Below are positions 52,315 to 64,000 of a stretch of DNA of 64,000 nucleotides, piece by piece. The notes under the pieces are model-generated. The model had not been told where the DNA came from. It was given only the letters and a program-made list of their open reading frames with translations, and did no database searches. The stretch's first letter is position 1. Every line of letters starts with the position of its first letter. Source of the DNA: Amphibalanus amphitrite. Lineage: Eukaryota; Arthropoda; Thecostraca; Balanomorpha; Balanidae. The stretch covers positions 372,001 to 436,000 of the forward strand of contig NW_024881672.1 of assembly GCF_019059575.1 (NCBI RefSeq), given 5' to 3'. A program made the position numbers and the translations under genes.

Positions 52315-53748
52315 TTTCGCTGCAGGGCGGCACGAGGCACGGTCCGACTCCAGCCTCCGGTCACCCTCCTCTCCTCTGCAGCCGTGCCGCCCTGCAGCCG
52401 ACGAGCAATTCATTCTGCCGTCATGTTCGCTCACTCGGCTGGGTGTCGAGCTCGCCCCTGCGGCAGTCGGGAGTGAGAGGGGTGGTGTACCTACCGACGG
52501 GGCCCCATCATGGCTCTATTACCGCCCCGCCGCCGGCCGGCTGCATACCCCGCGCCGCCGTAAACACAGTCAGAAAATACCGGTCAAACGCTGAGTTACG
52601 GCCGCTCCATCACCGCCCACGTTATTGGCCGCTGTCATGTGATGGTGTAATTTTCACAAATTTACTGCGACATCAAAACACGTCTAAAGTAACGGCGGCA
52701 GTTCACGCAATATCATGTTTCAAACCAGATGCCCAATTGAAAATTAATATTACTTAATTAAACCGTAACCTGAACAAACGGCTCTCGGGCGTTCCTTAAT
52801 TCGTCCTAATTGCAGAAAATTAAACGCTCCGGCGGCGTTGGCGTCGGCCTTGTGTGTTTTCCATCCCACGGCGGCGGCCGCGGACGGCGCGATCAAATGC
52901 AGCACCGTGCCGCCGCCGCCACCTAAAGCATGTCCAGCGGTGGCTTCACTGCAGCCGCGCCGCCCACTAATTGCACGCCCCCCGGCCGCGGGCCACCGCT
53001 AGCCACAGGAAGGCGTCACCGCCCAACCACCCCCAGCCCGCTGGCCACAGGAAGGCGCCGCAGCCCAGCCGCCCCGGGCCGCTGCCCCTACAGCCCAAAG
53101 AGTCTGTATCGCAAGGCCAGCGGCCTTCTGGCCAATACTGCTGCGCCAAGTACAGAACCCTGAAGGACCCCGGTATAGTTGATGGGTGGATTCACCACCG
53201 ACTGCATTACGAGGTCTGAAGGTATGGAATCATACGTAAGTGGCAAAACTCAGCCCCTTGGAACAGACGGCCTGAAAAAGTGGCCACATTATTTTGGAAT
53301 TCGGTGTAAAGGCTGATTTCAGATCCAAGCTCCATCAGCACGAAGCGCGGGTGTTCTGTGTTGGAATCAAAGTAGGTATGTACGTACATTCCACATCATG
53401 GCTGGTGATGCATGCGTCGAAACTTGCCATGAATAGATTTTGGTTCAAGGCAGATGACACATATGTGCGTCACCTTTGAGATGCGAGATTTGCAGTCAAG
53501 TGTCCACATGCAATCCAAAAAAAATGTTGCGCTCCGATACCACCAGACCACACAAACACAGCAATAACATTAATCACAAGCGCAGTGCCCATCCATCAGT
53601 ATCCAGTTTAACGGCAGGCACATGTGCTTCTGCATACCTACGCATTTTGCATGCACCTAAAGATACGTTGAATCGACAAAAAAAAATGCAACGGCATTGT
53701 CCTTATAATTTTGAAGAGAATGAATATTATCAAAAGAATATTATGATT

Positions 53749-53798
53749 TTTTTTTTGCCCTGAGTAATCCATATATGGATTACTCAGGGCAAAAAAAA
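53749..53798. repeat. 50-bp perfect palindrome
   Basis: Two 25-bp arms with no spacer: T8, GCCCTGAGTAATCCATA, then the exact complement ending in A8. It can form a cruciform or hairpin. No flanking repeat or duplication was seen. Confidence 0.9.
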
Positions 53799-55539
53799 GA
53801 AAGATATATCTTTATTGCGCGAGTAATTATAATCATTGAAATAGTTATTTTTATCGGCATTGTATAAATAAACATGCTTTAACGTTTCTATTAATAAGTA
53901 TATATTACATAGGAACGTTTGTACGCTGGCATTCATATAAAATTTCACTCCATGTAACTCTTCAACTGTTCCCGAGGGCAGCCATTTGTGATTGGTTCGC
54001 CACAGCGAGCAGCCCTGAACCCACCGCGTTCAACCGTTGACCAATCATCACAGAGCACACCTGCGGCCGGGCTAGGGGCGCCCACACCGCGAGCCCTCCA
54101 TTGTGCAACTGTCCAGTTCCACCAGTCATTCAGACACTGAACGACGGCCCTTTGTGTGGCCAACCGGTGATCAGGGTACATAACCGTCACTGGCCGCTCA
54201 GCCAGCCCGATTGCTTTGTTGAATGTCACTCTCTGCTCAGTGGCACATTAGGAGTGTTGGGCAAACAGAGGTTAATCATAGCTGAGCTACGCCCACAACT
54301 GTCAAATTAAACTACAATATTGCACTATAACAGGTATGAGATAGGAGAACGACAAAGAAATATCAACATTCACCAGCGCTCGTAAAGTGGCGCCGACGAT
54401 CTCATTAGGCGCAATGTGAATGGTATCATTTTTTAAACGGCAAAAAGTGATTAATTAGGCACTTGGAATGATGGCATATCATGAACTTCAGGAAACATGC
54501 TCCTAGTTACCTATAACCGACATCAAACTATCATATTCTGCATAAAATATACCAGTTTAAGGGCCTATGCCTGAAACGAACCCGTTTTGAATTGCTCAAA
54601 ATAACCAGCGTTGGAGATAGGATAACACAAAACATACACGGTACATGACTGAATACATCAGCTTTAATGCATTGTATGTCGAAACGGGAGTCATTGGATG
54701 TTTGTTGAGCGATCTCGACTTCCATATCCACACTAATATTAGTCGCATCAGCATCAGCAGCAGCGCCACAAGGCTTCACATATTCTAAGAACCGCGACCC
54801 TAGGTCCAGATGCCAAGACGTAATCCATTCCTGCTTGAGCCTCATGTGAGGATCAGATGGCGTATGAAGAGGCAAACCTGATCCCCGAGTATGCTTCAAT
54901 ATCCTCAGGCGCTAGATATCAGAGAAATGCGCCGCCGACTTTCACAATTGACCGATTTATCAAATAATCGTCTATTCATTAGCGTCATTTTCATGTTTTG
55001 GTGTGGGTAATTTGGGCTATGTATCCGGCGCCCGGGGCGGGCCGGCCGGGCCGTGAACGGTATAATAACCGCCGTCCGACCGTCCGGCGGCTTGTGATTG
55101 ATCTGAAACGAATGAACTCCCGCTCTTTATAACTAATAATTGAATGATAGCCGTGAAAAATATTCTGAATCGCTAAGGATTTAATGACGGGATGGCTGTA
55201 CCAGCTCCGCTGCGCTGTGGACGGAATGAAAAATGACTCGTCCGGCGGGCGGGGCGAGCCGAGGTGGGACGGACGGCCGTCGGCCCGCCGACACCGGCGC
55301 TATTATTGCGCCGTGCACCGCTCTGACGGTGGTATTGTGTCCAGTAATGACCGTCGACCATCGGCCATTAGCGCAGTCCGGCGCCATCACCAAGCTGCTG
55401 ATGAAGGGCCGCCGTGAGCGCTGACCTGACCCCCGGCCGGCCTCCCACAGCTGAGCAAACACCATCCATTGCGCCGCGTGTCACAACGCCGGCCGGTGTA
55501 ATGGGCTGAGACGCTGCCGACCGGAGACTGAAGGCAGGC

Positions 55540-55910
55540 ATCCTGAGACTGAGGACAGACCTCCTGGGTGTGAGGGCTGATCGGACTCCTGAGGGCCTCT
55601 AGACACCCTAAGGGTCGCCGGGCCTCTGAGCGTGAGGACCGAGCGGCGACCAATATTCTGCGGCTTGGTGGGCCTCGCAAGAATCGTCGGGCCTCCTGAG
55701 GGTAGCTGGGCCTCCTAAGGATCGCTGAGATACACTTAGGGTCGCCAGGCCCCCTGATTCCTAGCGGTCGCCGGCCCTTTGATGATCGCTGCAGGCCTTC
55801 TGGTGGTTGGAGGGCAGTGTCGCCGGGCCTCCTGAGGGGTGCCGCGCCCTCTGATGGTCAGAGGGCCAATAAGGGCCACCGGGCCTCCAGAGGGTCAATG
55901 GGCACCCTGA
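55540..55910. repeat. Degenerate minisatellite, core GGGTCGCCGGGCCTCCTGA
   Basis: About a dozen imperfect copies of a 19-33-bp unit centred on CGCCGGGCCTCCTGAGGGT, for example near 55610, 55690, 55745, 55830 and 55880. Confidence 0.7.
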
Positions 55911-58900
55911 CGGTCACTGATATGATCGCCAAATCAAACTGGCAACCAGCGAGACGCGAACTAGGCACTAGGCAGTGCTGGTCTGCAGCGCCATGGGCTG
56001 TTGTATTGTCAGAGAGAACTTCACTTCCTTTCTCATATAAGAGCCGGTCATGACCCATTATGAACAAGGTCAGCCTGCGTCATCATGCTTCTACAGCGGG
56101 CCTACGTATCGCAATAAAAGATGTTACGCCAACGCTATTTGGTGCTGCACGTTTTGATCACATGCTATGCGGTCCACAACCGGTGTTCAATGCTTGGGTT
56201 GTCCATGCTGCATCTATCCAATGAATATGCTAGCCTTATACTGATAAGTTGATTGCCATAAATTCACCGATAATTAAAGTCACTTCGCAGGATGATTGTT
56301 TGATGACTTCTAATACCTTTTCACTGTCGGTTATCTATGCACACTTGTATGATATTAACAGTCGAGTGGTACTTGGATCTGTTTACTGGCATTATTACAG
56401 TCTTCAAGTAGTGAGCTACCGTAATGAATAAATCACACCGACTTTTAAACAAACATCGGCAATAAATTAACCGTTTATTTTCGTATATAAATTATATAAC
56501 ATCAACTCGCCACACCGCAGTATGTACAGCATGTCTTCAGAAGAGACTAACGACCGATGAAGGCCCGCGTTCGGTCACACACGCGGCACGCGTAACGAAT
56601 TCGACGGGCACCTCCTCAGGGCCGTCGACGCCGATGATGTAAGCACGGAGGACCACACGACGGTCGGGTGATCGCGGGGCGGATTCCGGAAATCAGAGGC
56701 GCATCGGTAACGACGGGGTGGCGACGGCAGAAATGTTCGAATAGCAGCAACAGCAGCGGAAGCAGCCCACGCAACGACGGCGGCGGCGGTGGTGGCAACA
56801 AATAACAGATAGTCGGCCAAACCGGCAAATGTCCCCGCACTATCAGAACCATGGGCACACGGTGGCCTAATGCAGAGTTCAACGAAGGATCACGAACCTC
56901 ATGATACCCGAGGAACTTTTCATAGGCCCAAAGAGTTCATGCAGAAAAGGCGGCATGTGATGACTAGAAACTAGTGTGGCTAGACCCAGCCGGACGCCGG
57001 GGGTGGCCGTGGGGTCAGCCCTCCGCGACCCGAAGCAGGTCAGCTCCAGGTCAGGTCACCGAGGGTCAGCTCAGCGGGAGGCATCTTCAAACACGCAGTC
57101 AAACCGGCGGCGAACAGCGAACTCTGCGAAAGAAAGAACGTTGCGTCAACATGAGGAACAGAGTGTATTTCCGCCGTCAATCGGCAAACCCAAGTCAAAT
57201 CCGTCAGCACGCGCAGCTAGCTGGACGAATGATTCTTATGAAATTATGTACTCCATCTGAAACGGACAGCCGCAGTTCTCATTACATTGTCAGCAGTACA
57301 GCACTATAGTCATCCGTTACCACCAGAACACCAGGTCTAGTCACCACCCTCAAACACCCCAGAGCCCTGTTCGTCCGGACCTGTCTGCCAGTCAGCTCCC
57401 GTCGAGAGCACGCTCAGCGTCAGCATAAAACAATCTCCAAACAATAGCCGATCCAATCACGATATGCCAGTCATTAAATCACGCCCCGCGCCAGCCTGGT
57501 TATCAATGATCGCCTGTCCCGGTAGCTGAATAGATGACGTCACATTGGCGGCGCGATGACGTCACAGGGGTGACTCTCAGGACTGTTTGTCTGACGTAGA
57601 AGCGCGGCGGACCGGACTGCCGGCCACTGCCGTGAGAGTTCCTCCGCGTTCGCAAGGTTATCGGCCCTGAGAGCGACTGTAGAGTGCCGACATTCCTGTC
57701 AAACTGCCCAGTTGGTACTTTCGAAGTAATTGGCTAGCGGCTAGCGCCACAAGCGAGATAATATAGTCATTTGCTTGTTGGGAGCGACCTTGACTTGCAT
57801 GATCAAATTCTCCCAGACCCTACAGGCCTACAACGCCAGCCTTCCAGTCACAACCACAGCGACCAATGGCAGCCTCCCGTGTGCATCAACAGCTGTCAGC
57901 GGCACCTCATGAACAGACCACGCCCGCCGGCAGCGCCTGGCCTTCGTGCATCGAGCTCACTCACAGCTACAGGCCAGCAAATTGATTAAAATGCCCCAGA
58001 AATTAACAGCAAATTACCGGCGTGGCATTTAGTGCCTAGCGCCGGTGTCCATCATGATAAGGTGTCTGGAATGCGGCGCTGAAATACGGGCCCATTACGG
58101 GGGCTATGGCCGGCCGGCACGCCACGTAGCACTGAGGCAGCTCGGCAGAGAGTGGAGTGTGTGGTGGAGCCGCACCTGCCGATATCGGATGGCCGAGGAA
58201 GAAAGGATGGGAGAAGGCAACCAGGACGGCGACAACGTAAGGCTAGGAAGGGGTAGAAGAAGACAGCAGAGGACTACAAAGGAAGGTAGAGAGGATGATT
58301 GAAGACGGCAGAGGATCGCAGATGACGATACGTCAGAGGGCGGCAGAAGAAGAAGATGTTGAGAGCGATAGAGGACGACAGCGGACAGCCAGAAGGGCGG
58401 CAAGAGATATAAGATGGGAACTGGTCAAATGAGAACGGATACTTTTCGTTCTATTTTTAGGCAATAACATATGTATACTACTGTATTTACTGACTGCTGA
58501 TATAGAGCAGGCTATGGCAATAATGAGAGTCTGAAGAAGTTGGTTGCTTTTACGATATTTTTAGACCATTGCATTTTCCTCCGGCACGGATAACGTTCAT
58601 GGAACATGCATGTAAGGAAGCAAACCGTTCTACGTTTTAATCTGTAAGATTGAAATAGCGGTAAGTAACAGACACAGGTGTCTGTTGAAACTGCAGAAAC
58701 ACTGGATCCCGGAAAACGCATGCTCAAGTTTGGGTTCAGGATTTATTGCTGAATTGTAAACGGTTGTTAAAGTAATTCAAATGCTATTTATGGCTGGCTG
58801 TCAATAAATCACATGCGGCCTTTATGTCTCTATGTTCAGCGTTCTTGGCATGCGGCCCGTCCCGCCCCGCTCTCGGTACCGGCAGCCCCGCTCCATCGAT

Positions 58901-60389
58901 CTGCCCCGCTCCCGCCGGAGACCGTGCACGCGAATGCTCACTAACCGTGAGGCGCGGCCCGAGAATGACTTAGTTACGGCGTGTTAAATAACGGTAACAG
59001 CCGGACGGAGTGCAGAGGGCAGGCGCCAATTCATTGGTGTCAAGATTGGCCGCCTGGACGCTGATGGAGCCGGGTCACACGACGGGCCCGCGTCATAAAC
59101 GGTCCCGACGAATGGCGACGGTTGAAATCGGTCCAACGGAGCAGGAAAGAAAAATGTTATAAGTTTTGGTTATGTCGGCATTTAGAAGCTTGCCAGGGAA
59201 TTCAAAAAATAATTTATGGATGCTTATTGGTTATAAAAAGACTGGCTGATGCAATTATACACGATCACTTTGTGATCAAGCTTAAAAATCTACGCCCCAA
59301 CCGGCGTAATTTAGTGTATGAGCCCCCTCTCCCCCCTCTACTTCAGGCAATTGTTCAACAAAGGTGTGCATGTCAGGAAGCTTAAATCGTCGAACAGCCG
59401 GGCTCTGAGGAGCAAACACATACTCAGGGTGATAGATCTTAGTTGGATGATGTATTGCAGCGTCAATACGCGACTGAAACATGCAGCTAAGCTTTAGTGA
59501 AGCGTGGGTATTGGAACTGTAGTGGAGCCACAGAGGAATTAGGCACAGGAACAGAGCCGGCAAAGCGCTGTTAAGTCACATTTGAATATGCCATTCGTCT
59601 TGTTATTTTTTTTAGATATGCATCACAAGCAAGGTGCCGTAGAATGACAAACCATTGGCGAATAGCATATTCGATTCACGGTTTGAGCCGTGGACTAGCC
59701 GTGGCCAAGACTAAAAAATGCAGCCTGGCCCTCGATGGCACCTGTACTGACAGTCACCTCCTGTGGTTTCCAAACGATGTCTCTGACAAAATGTGAACCC
59801 TTTTTATGACGTCGGACCTCCATCGGCAGGCCAATTGGAATCTAGTTTAAAAACGCTGATGGATCAGATAGGTCCGATATTAATTAAAACATAGCGTTAC
59901 ATAGATCGAGATTTAGTTACCGACGAGCATTATAACTGACAGGAATGCCTTAAATTATTTGTTTTTCTGAGTCCCAGCTATTCGAATCATGTCTATTTGG
60001 ACGTTTGTCTAAATTGATGCCGCAGTTTTGAAATGAAGACGTCTGAGCGAGCCGCAGCGATCGGCACAGCTGGCGGTTCCACCCTCCCATCTCAGGGACC
60101 TACTTCAAACTATGTAGTCACGGCTAATGGAGGTGATCATTCACGACCCAGGTAACTGGATTGGATTTGAAAAAAAAAAACGTTGGGTAGGTGGCCCGTA
60201 AGGATGACCACTGACCACCCGTGCTGTGTTGGTGAAAGATAAAACGGTTCTTCGGCCATTGATCCCCACGATTCAGGAATCACTGATCAACTAGCTCGAG
60301 CTTCACTGTTTGCAACGACTTAGGACCGTCCGGAGACCTTTGGTCGTTAGCTGGACCCGCCCATCCACCCACTCTGCCCGCCCAGGTAG

Positions 60390-60450
60390 GTCAGCGATCG
60401 GCCGGTCGGTCGGTCGTTCGGTCTGCCGATCGGTCGGTCGGCCTGGACAG
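60390..60450. repeat. (CGGT)n-rich tetranucleotide repeat
   Basis: GGTCGGTCGGTCGTTCGGT and GATCGGTCGGTCGG in a GC-rich block. Confidence 0.75.
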
Positions 60451-61584
60451 ACCGATGCCGTCGATACGGCCATGTCAAACAAATTGTGGCCGGCGTGTCA
60501 GGCGTCGGCGGCCGATACGAGAGATAGCCGGCCACTGGAGGCGGACCACAGCGGCGCACTGCCCGCTGCGCCAGCCGGGATGCTGCTCACAGCTCGCCTT
60601 AATTGGTGGTCGCCCCGCCACAGGACTCTCAGATAGGAGCGTCACCGCCTCCCGCCGACCGGCGACGGAGACCGTGAGCTCTCAGCGGGCCGACCGCCGG
60701 CGAAAATAATGAAGAAAAATGGGACGGAAACGCGGCGAGCATGAACGATTATGTTAACGAGGGTTTGCCTGTGTGCATACCCGGGTGGTGGCGTGCGCGC
60801 TGTGTTAATTGGTTTGTTACGTGGCTGGCGTGACTGGGCCGGGAGCTGGAGGCTGTAACTATTAATAACCGCTGCTGAGGCGATGACGGATCGGCCCTCC
60901 ACGACGACCCAGCGCGGCTCTGTGGACAGCGGAGACAGCGCGGCCACGGGCATTTGTCTCCCGACATCAGATAGTAGCTGATGTCGAACAGCGGCACCCC
61001 GACACCGTCGGGCGCGGGCGGATCGAACCGGAGGCACAGACATTGCCTCTCCGATACAGCTCGAATGAAAACCCGCCATTATTTATTTGAACAATGACCA
61101 CTCACGTATCCATGAATAATAATTTTAGGGGTCATGGCCCGCAGAGCTCTGAAGTCGGCGTTCAACAGAGAGCCTTTAACCTGAGACGCTTTTTTAGCGA
61201 AGGACTGCTTACCGTTTGGACAAACGCCTAACCTAATTCAACACCGTCAAGTGCTTAAAATTAAGAGTTCTTTTGGACCTGCCTGCCCTCCGATGTGGTC
61301 CACATGTTTACAGTAGTTACAAATGGCTTCGTCTTCCTGTGTAGATCCGCCGTTGATAGCGAACTGATGACAGAATAATTGATAAACATAGCAAAAACCG
61401 ACATCTGACCACCCATGTCGCCAGTCAGATTGATCACATAAATTCAACTCCCATATCGAACCATCTAGGCTGTCAACGTATGTGTTGATTTACAAGATGA
61501 CTTTCTAGCCTTCATCAGATGGGCGCATTTTTCTTGCCCTCACTCGCCATGACTCAAATCGACATCCAAAATTGATTAAAACTT

Positions 61585-61960
61585 CCTCTGAAATTAAAGG
61601 AAATGGTTCACTTTTGACATGGGGTTTTGAACTGGAATAGCAGTTCCGTAGCTGGAGCTGAGACAAGCACAAATCAGGAGCTTTTAAGGCCCAACGATCA
61701 CCCTAGGCAAAGATATTCCATTTCTCGTCCCGAAAAAAGGTGCCTTGCTGAGGAATGTGTGCCTTGCAGGGGTCATTTCCCTCTTTTAAAACTGAATAAG
61801 TGAATAGTTTTTCCTATATCAAAATATAGAAAACAATCTTTTTTATAAAGAGGTTTTATTTTCTTTGCTGATCATTTTGAGCATACAAAGTCATAAACCA
61901 ATTGCAAAAAACTAATTTCGTGAAAAAGAACTTTTCCCTTTAACGCTACTTCAAACTAAT
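61585..61960 (+). repeat. Diverged relative of element D interior
   Basis: ATTAAAGGAAATGGTTCAC, then TTTTGAACTGGAATAGCAGT, then a GAGCTGAG and AAAGATATTC block follow the same order as 38583-38720 in element D (ATTAAAGGAAATAGTCCAC, TTTTAAACTGAAATAGTAGT, and so on). The ends were not found. Confidence 0.5.
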
Positions 61961-62745
61961 CGGTGTAGAAAGCTAGCATGGCGGTGCTAGAGCAAAAATT
62001 TGTTTTGTATCCACCCCAAATACTGCACACAAAAACGCATTTGAGTTTCGATATCACCTCATTTTATCACAGAATGCCAACATGGTATGGCGAGTGGTAC
62101 AAAAACCGTACCGGCGGCCCACTCGACTGGACAGCGGGGTGTCCACAGAGCCCAGCCCGGGACGACCGACATCAGTCCGCCTAATGACCAGATTATCGGA
62201 CTAATTTATGCACGATTGTCATGCACGGCTCGGTGCCTTGATAACAGAGAAAGGCAGCCTGACGAGGCATGATCTGAGTTGAACCGTCGCCCATTATGCC
62301 CGGCAAACAGTGGCGCCGCGCTGTTCAGTACCCCAATGACGTCATCAAAACGGCCTCGGACGGCGCCCATCGCGGCGGCCGGAGTATTCATCGCGCAAAT
62401 TTGCAACGTGGAATAATGATAATAGATGTCATTAGAGAAGTTTGCGAGGAGGCAAATGGTGTACCACCAGTGAGACCAGAGGAAAATGGTGTGTGTACTG
62501 CTGCATGAATAATGGTCAAATTTAGGGAGACTGCATCCATAGCAATTGATACCTAAGTTCTGGGAGACGATTTGCGAACTAAACCTCAGCCAGGAAAAAC
62601 ATCGGCTAAATTCAATAATACCTACTACAGATAAACAAATCTCGCGAATAAATTCACGACCTCAGAATAACTCTAAGACACCTTTTTGAACTTTCGACTA
62701 TCTCAGCATTATTTTCAGAAAATCTTACATGACATCGCTATCATA

Positions 62746-63535
62746 CAGGGTCTTTCATAATGAATGTTACTTTTGAAAGAGCTATTTCTCAGGACATATA
62801 TGTTCCTCATGTAATATGTACCATCACATGAAACAGAAACACATTAGCGTTTTTGCACACACAACTTTCATTTTAATGCTCCTCAGGAATTTTCCACTGT
62901 ATCGCCCTTAATTAAGACACACGTTTCTGCCCTCTGACGAAGGTGTCGCACCCCGCGCCTCACAACGTCTGGGTCCAGGCTTCCAGAAAACCTCTCCACT
63001 GTGGTTCGCAGTGGATGGCTGCAGGAGGGTTTTGTCTCAGATCTGCCAATGCGACTCCCCAAAACCAGTAGTCCAGCGGGGAGAGGTCAAGACTCCGTGG
63101 TGGCCATGGTCGCTCGGTGAGGCGGCTGATAACGCGCTCTTCGAAATTCTCGATCAGCCACTGGCGCAACAGCTGCCGTGGTGTGCACTGTGGCATCATC
63201 CTGCTGGAACCACAGGCCGTCTCTTTGAACCTTGTCCCTGCCCTGAGGCAGAAGCATTCCTTGAGCAACCTGAGGTAAGCCACCCCGTTCAGTGTTGACC
63301 CAGGGGAGAGCCAATGGATGAAGACTTGTCCGTCGACCGTAATCCGTGATGCGTTTTAGTGGTGTCGACATACTCGGCTTTTGCGTGAAGGAAAATTGGC
63401 GTTGTGATTTTTTTATTTTTTGGGACAAAACCCTAATCAATTTGCAACAATACGCATATAAAATTCACGCGGAAGTGATAAATTAAGAGCTCCTAACTAA
63501 ATGTTCAAAAGTAACATTCATTATGAAAGACTCTG
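62746..63535 (-). mobile_element. Tc1/mariner-like transposon, deletion derivative (790 bp)
   Basis: TA at 62744-62745 and 63536-63537. TIRs of about 32 bp (CAGGGTCTTTCATAATGAAT and on) match with one mismatch. The minus strand encodes the C-terminal part of a transposase: RDGLWFQQDDATVHT (second catalytic Asp) and ERVISRLTERPWPPRSLDLS then PLDYWFWG (third Asp). The two parts are in different frames, and the N-terminal DNA-binding half is missing. Dead copy, still mobilisable in trans in principle. Confidence 0.85.
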
Positions 63536-63537
63536 TA

Positions 63538-64000
63538 CCTTCTTGCGAGGTTCCCTTGTGTTCTCACAAGCCGTGAAATATCACAGATGTCTATCTGTTC
63601 AACCACGCGCCTACCGCTATGGCCGACCGCCCACCCTCTGCCCCCCCCCCCCCCCCCCAGCACCGGCCGCGATGTCTTCATAATGAGCTCCTAATAGGCG
63701 GCGGCGCCGTATAATTGTTTTACGGCAGTACCGCCTGGCGTGGCTGGCATGCAACCGAGCAGCGCGCCTGTTTTGTTAATTATGCCGCCATATCCGAGCT
63801 AAGGAATCACCGTCATTGTGGCCACAGCGTGGTGGGCGGAAGACGGGCGGACGGGGGGACGGGGCGGAAGACGGGCGGACGGGGGGACGGGGCGGAAGAG
63901 ACGGTGCACGGGACAGGAGCGACAGCACGCCTGCACTGAAAAAAGTTTTTACCATCAATTTACTAAGTTACTAGCTTTGGTAAATTTTACCATCAGCCTA
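63538..64000. other. Gene-free window end with GC-rich block
   Basis: A C run at 63641-63658, then a GC-rich block with AATTATG, TAATGAG and TATAATTG sites. 63838-63898 is a 30-bp unit repeated twice (GACGGGCGGACGGGGGGACG core). No gene. Confidence 0.6.

Larger units (their letters stand above)
44863..62745. other. Long gene-free stretch
   Basis: 18 kb without a supported gene. GC- and CpG-rich blocks with homeodomain-type and GATA-type sites (46.86-47.03, 49.33-49.50, 50.95-51.16, 52.74-52.96, 55.02-55.40, 57.44-58.10, 58.78-59.11, 60.3-61.1 and 62.1-62.4 kb) alternate with AT-rich sequence. Degenerate minisatellites are listed separately. Open frames at 45930-46247, 53945-54229 and 54531-54899 have no recognised domain. 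Confidence 0.5.

Overview
This is animal nuclear DNA: spliced genes with GT-AG introns, a tRNA-derived SINE family, (TA)n microsatellites and dense DNA transposons. The protein sequences and the CBM2-like secreted proteins point to an arthropod, most likely a crustacean (a barnacle-like genome with GC-rich exons would fit). That placement is inference. Homologies were judged from remembered family sequences; no alignment or database search was run.

0.45-23.9 kb, minus strand: one host gene, phosphatidylinositol 4-kinase III alpha (PI4KA). I could place 27 consecutive coding exons whose splice phases agree from the first ATG at 23898 to the last visible donor at 455. They encode about 1540 residues. 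The PIK helical and lipid-kinase domains run off the left edge. Intron 12 (4.7 kb) holds two intronless antisense genes for small secreted CBM2-like proteins, each with a TATA-like box. Intron 6b/14 (6811-8127) holds a SINE. Intron 13 holds a 50-bp minisatellite. Intron 1 holds a minisatellite grown from the acceptor/exon-2 junction and a TTAA-flanked piggyBac-like MITE.

24.1-39.35 kb: a transposon cluster upstream of PI4KA. Element C (3.7 kb) contains element D copy 1 and a foldback element H. A short 8-bp-TSD MITE follows. Then comes a hAT-like element I of 10.3 kb that contains a SINE and an inverted second copy of D. That copy is split by element F (7.7 kb), which holds a Penelope-like endonuclease fragment and element G, which in turn holds element E. 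The nest is five elements deep. C, D and E are different families with TA target duplications, ends starting GGGG, and many internal copies of their own terminal motif.

39.4-64 kb: no convincing gene. GC-rich blocks dotted with TAATTA, TTTAT/CATAAA and GATAA sites alternate with AT-rich sequence, which looks like a developmental regulatory landscape (inference). It also holds a second piggyBac-like MITE (43.7-44.9 kb), several degenerate minisatellites, a 50-bp perfect palindrome (53.75 kb), a diverged relative of element D (61.6 kb) and a deleted Tc1/mariner element (62.75-63.54 kb).
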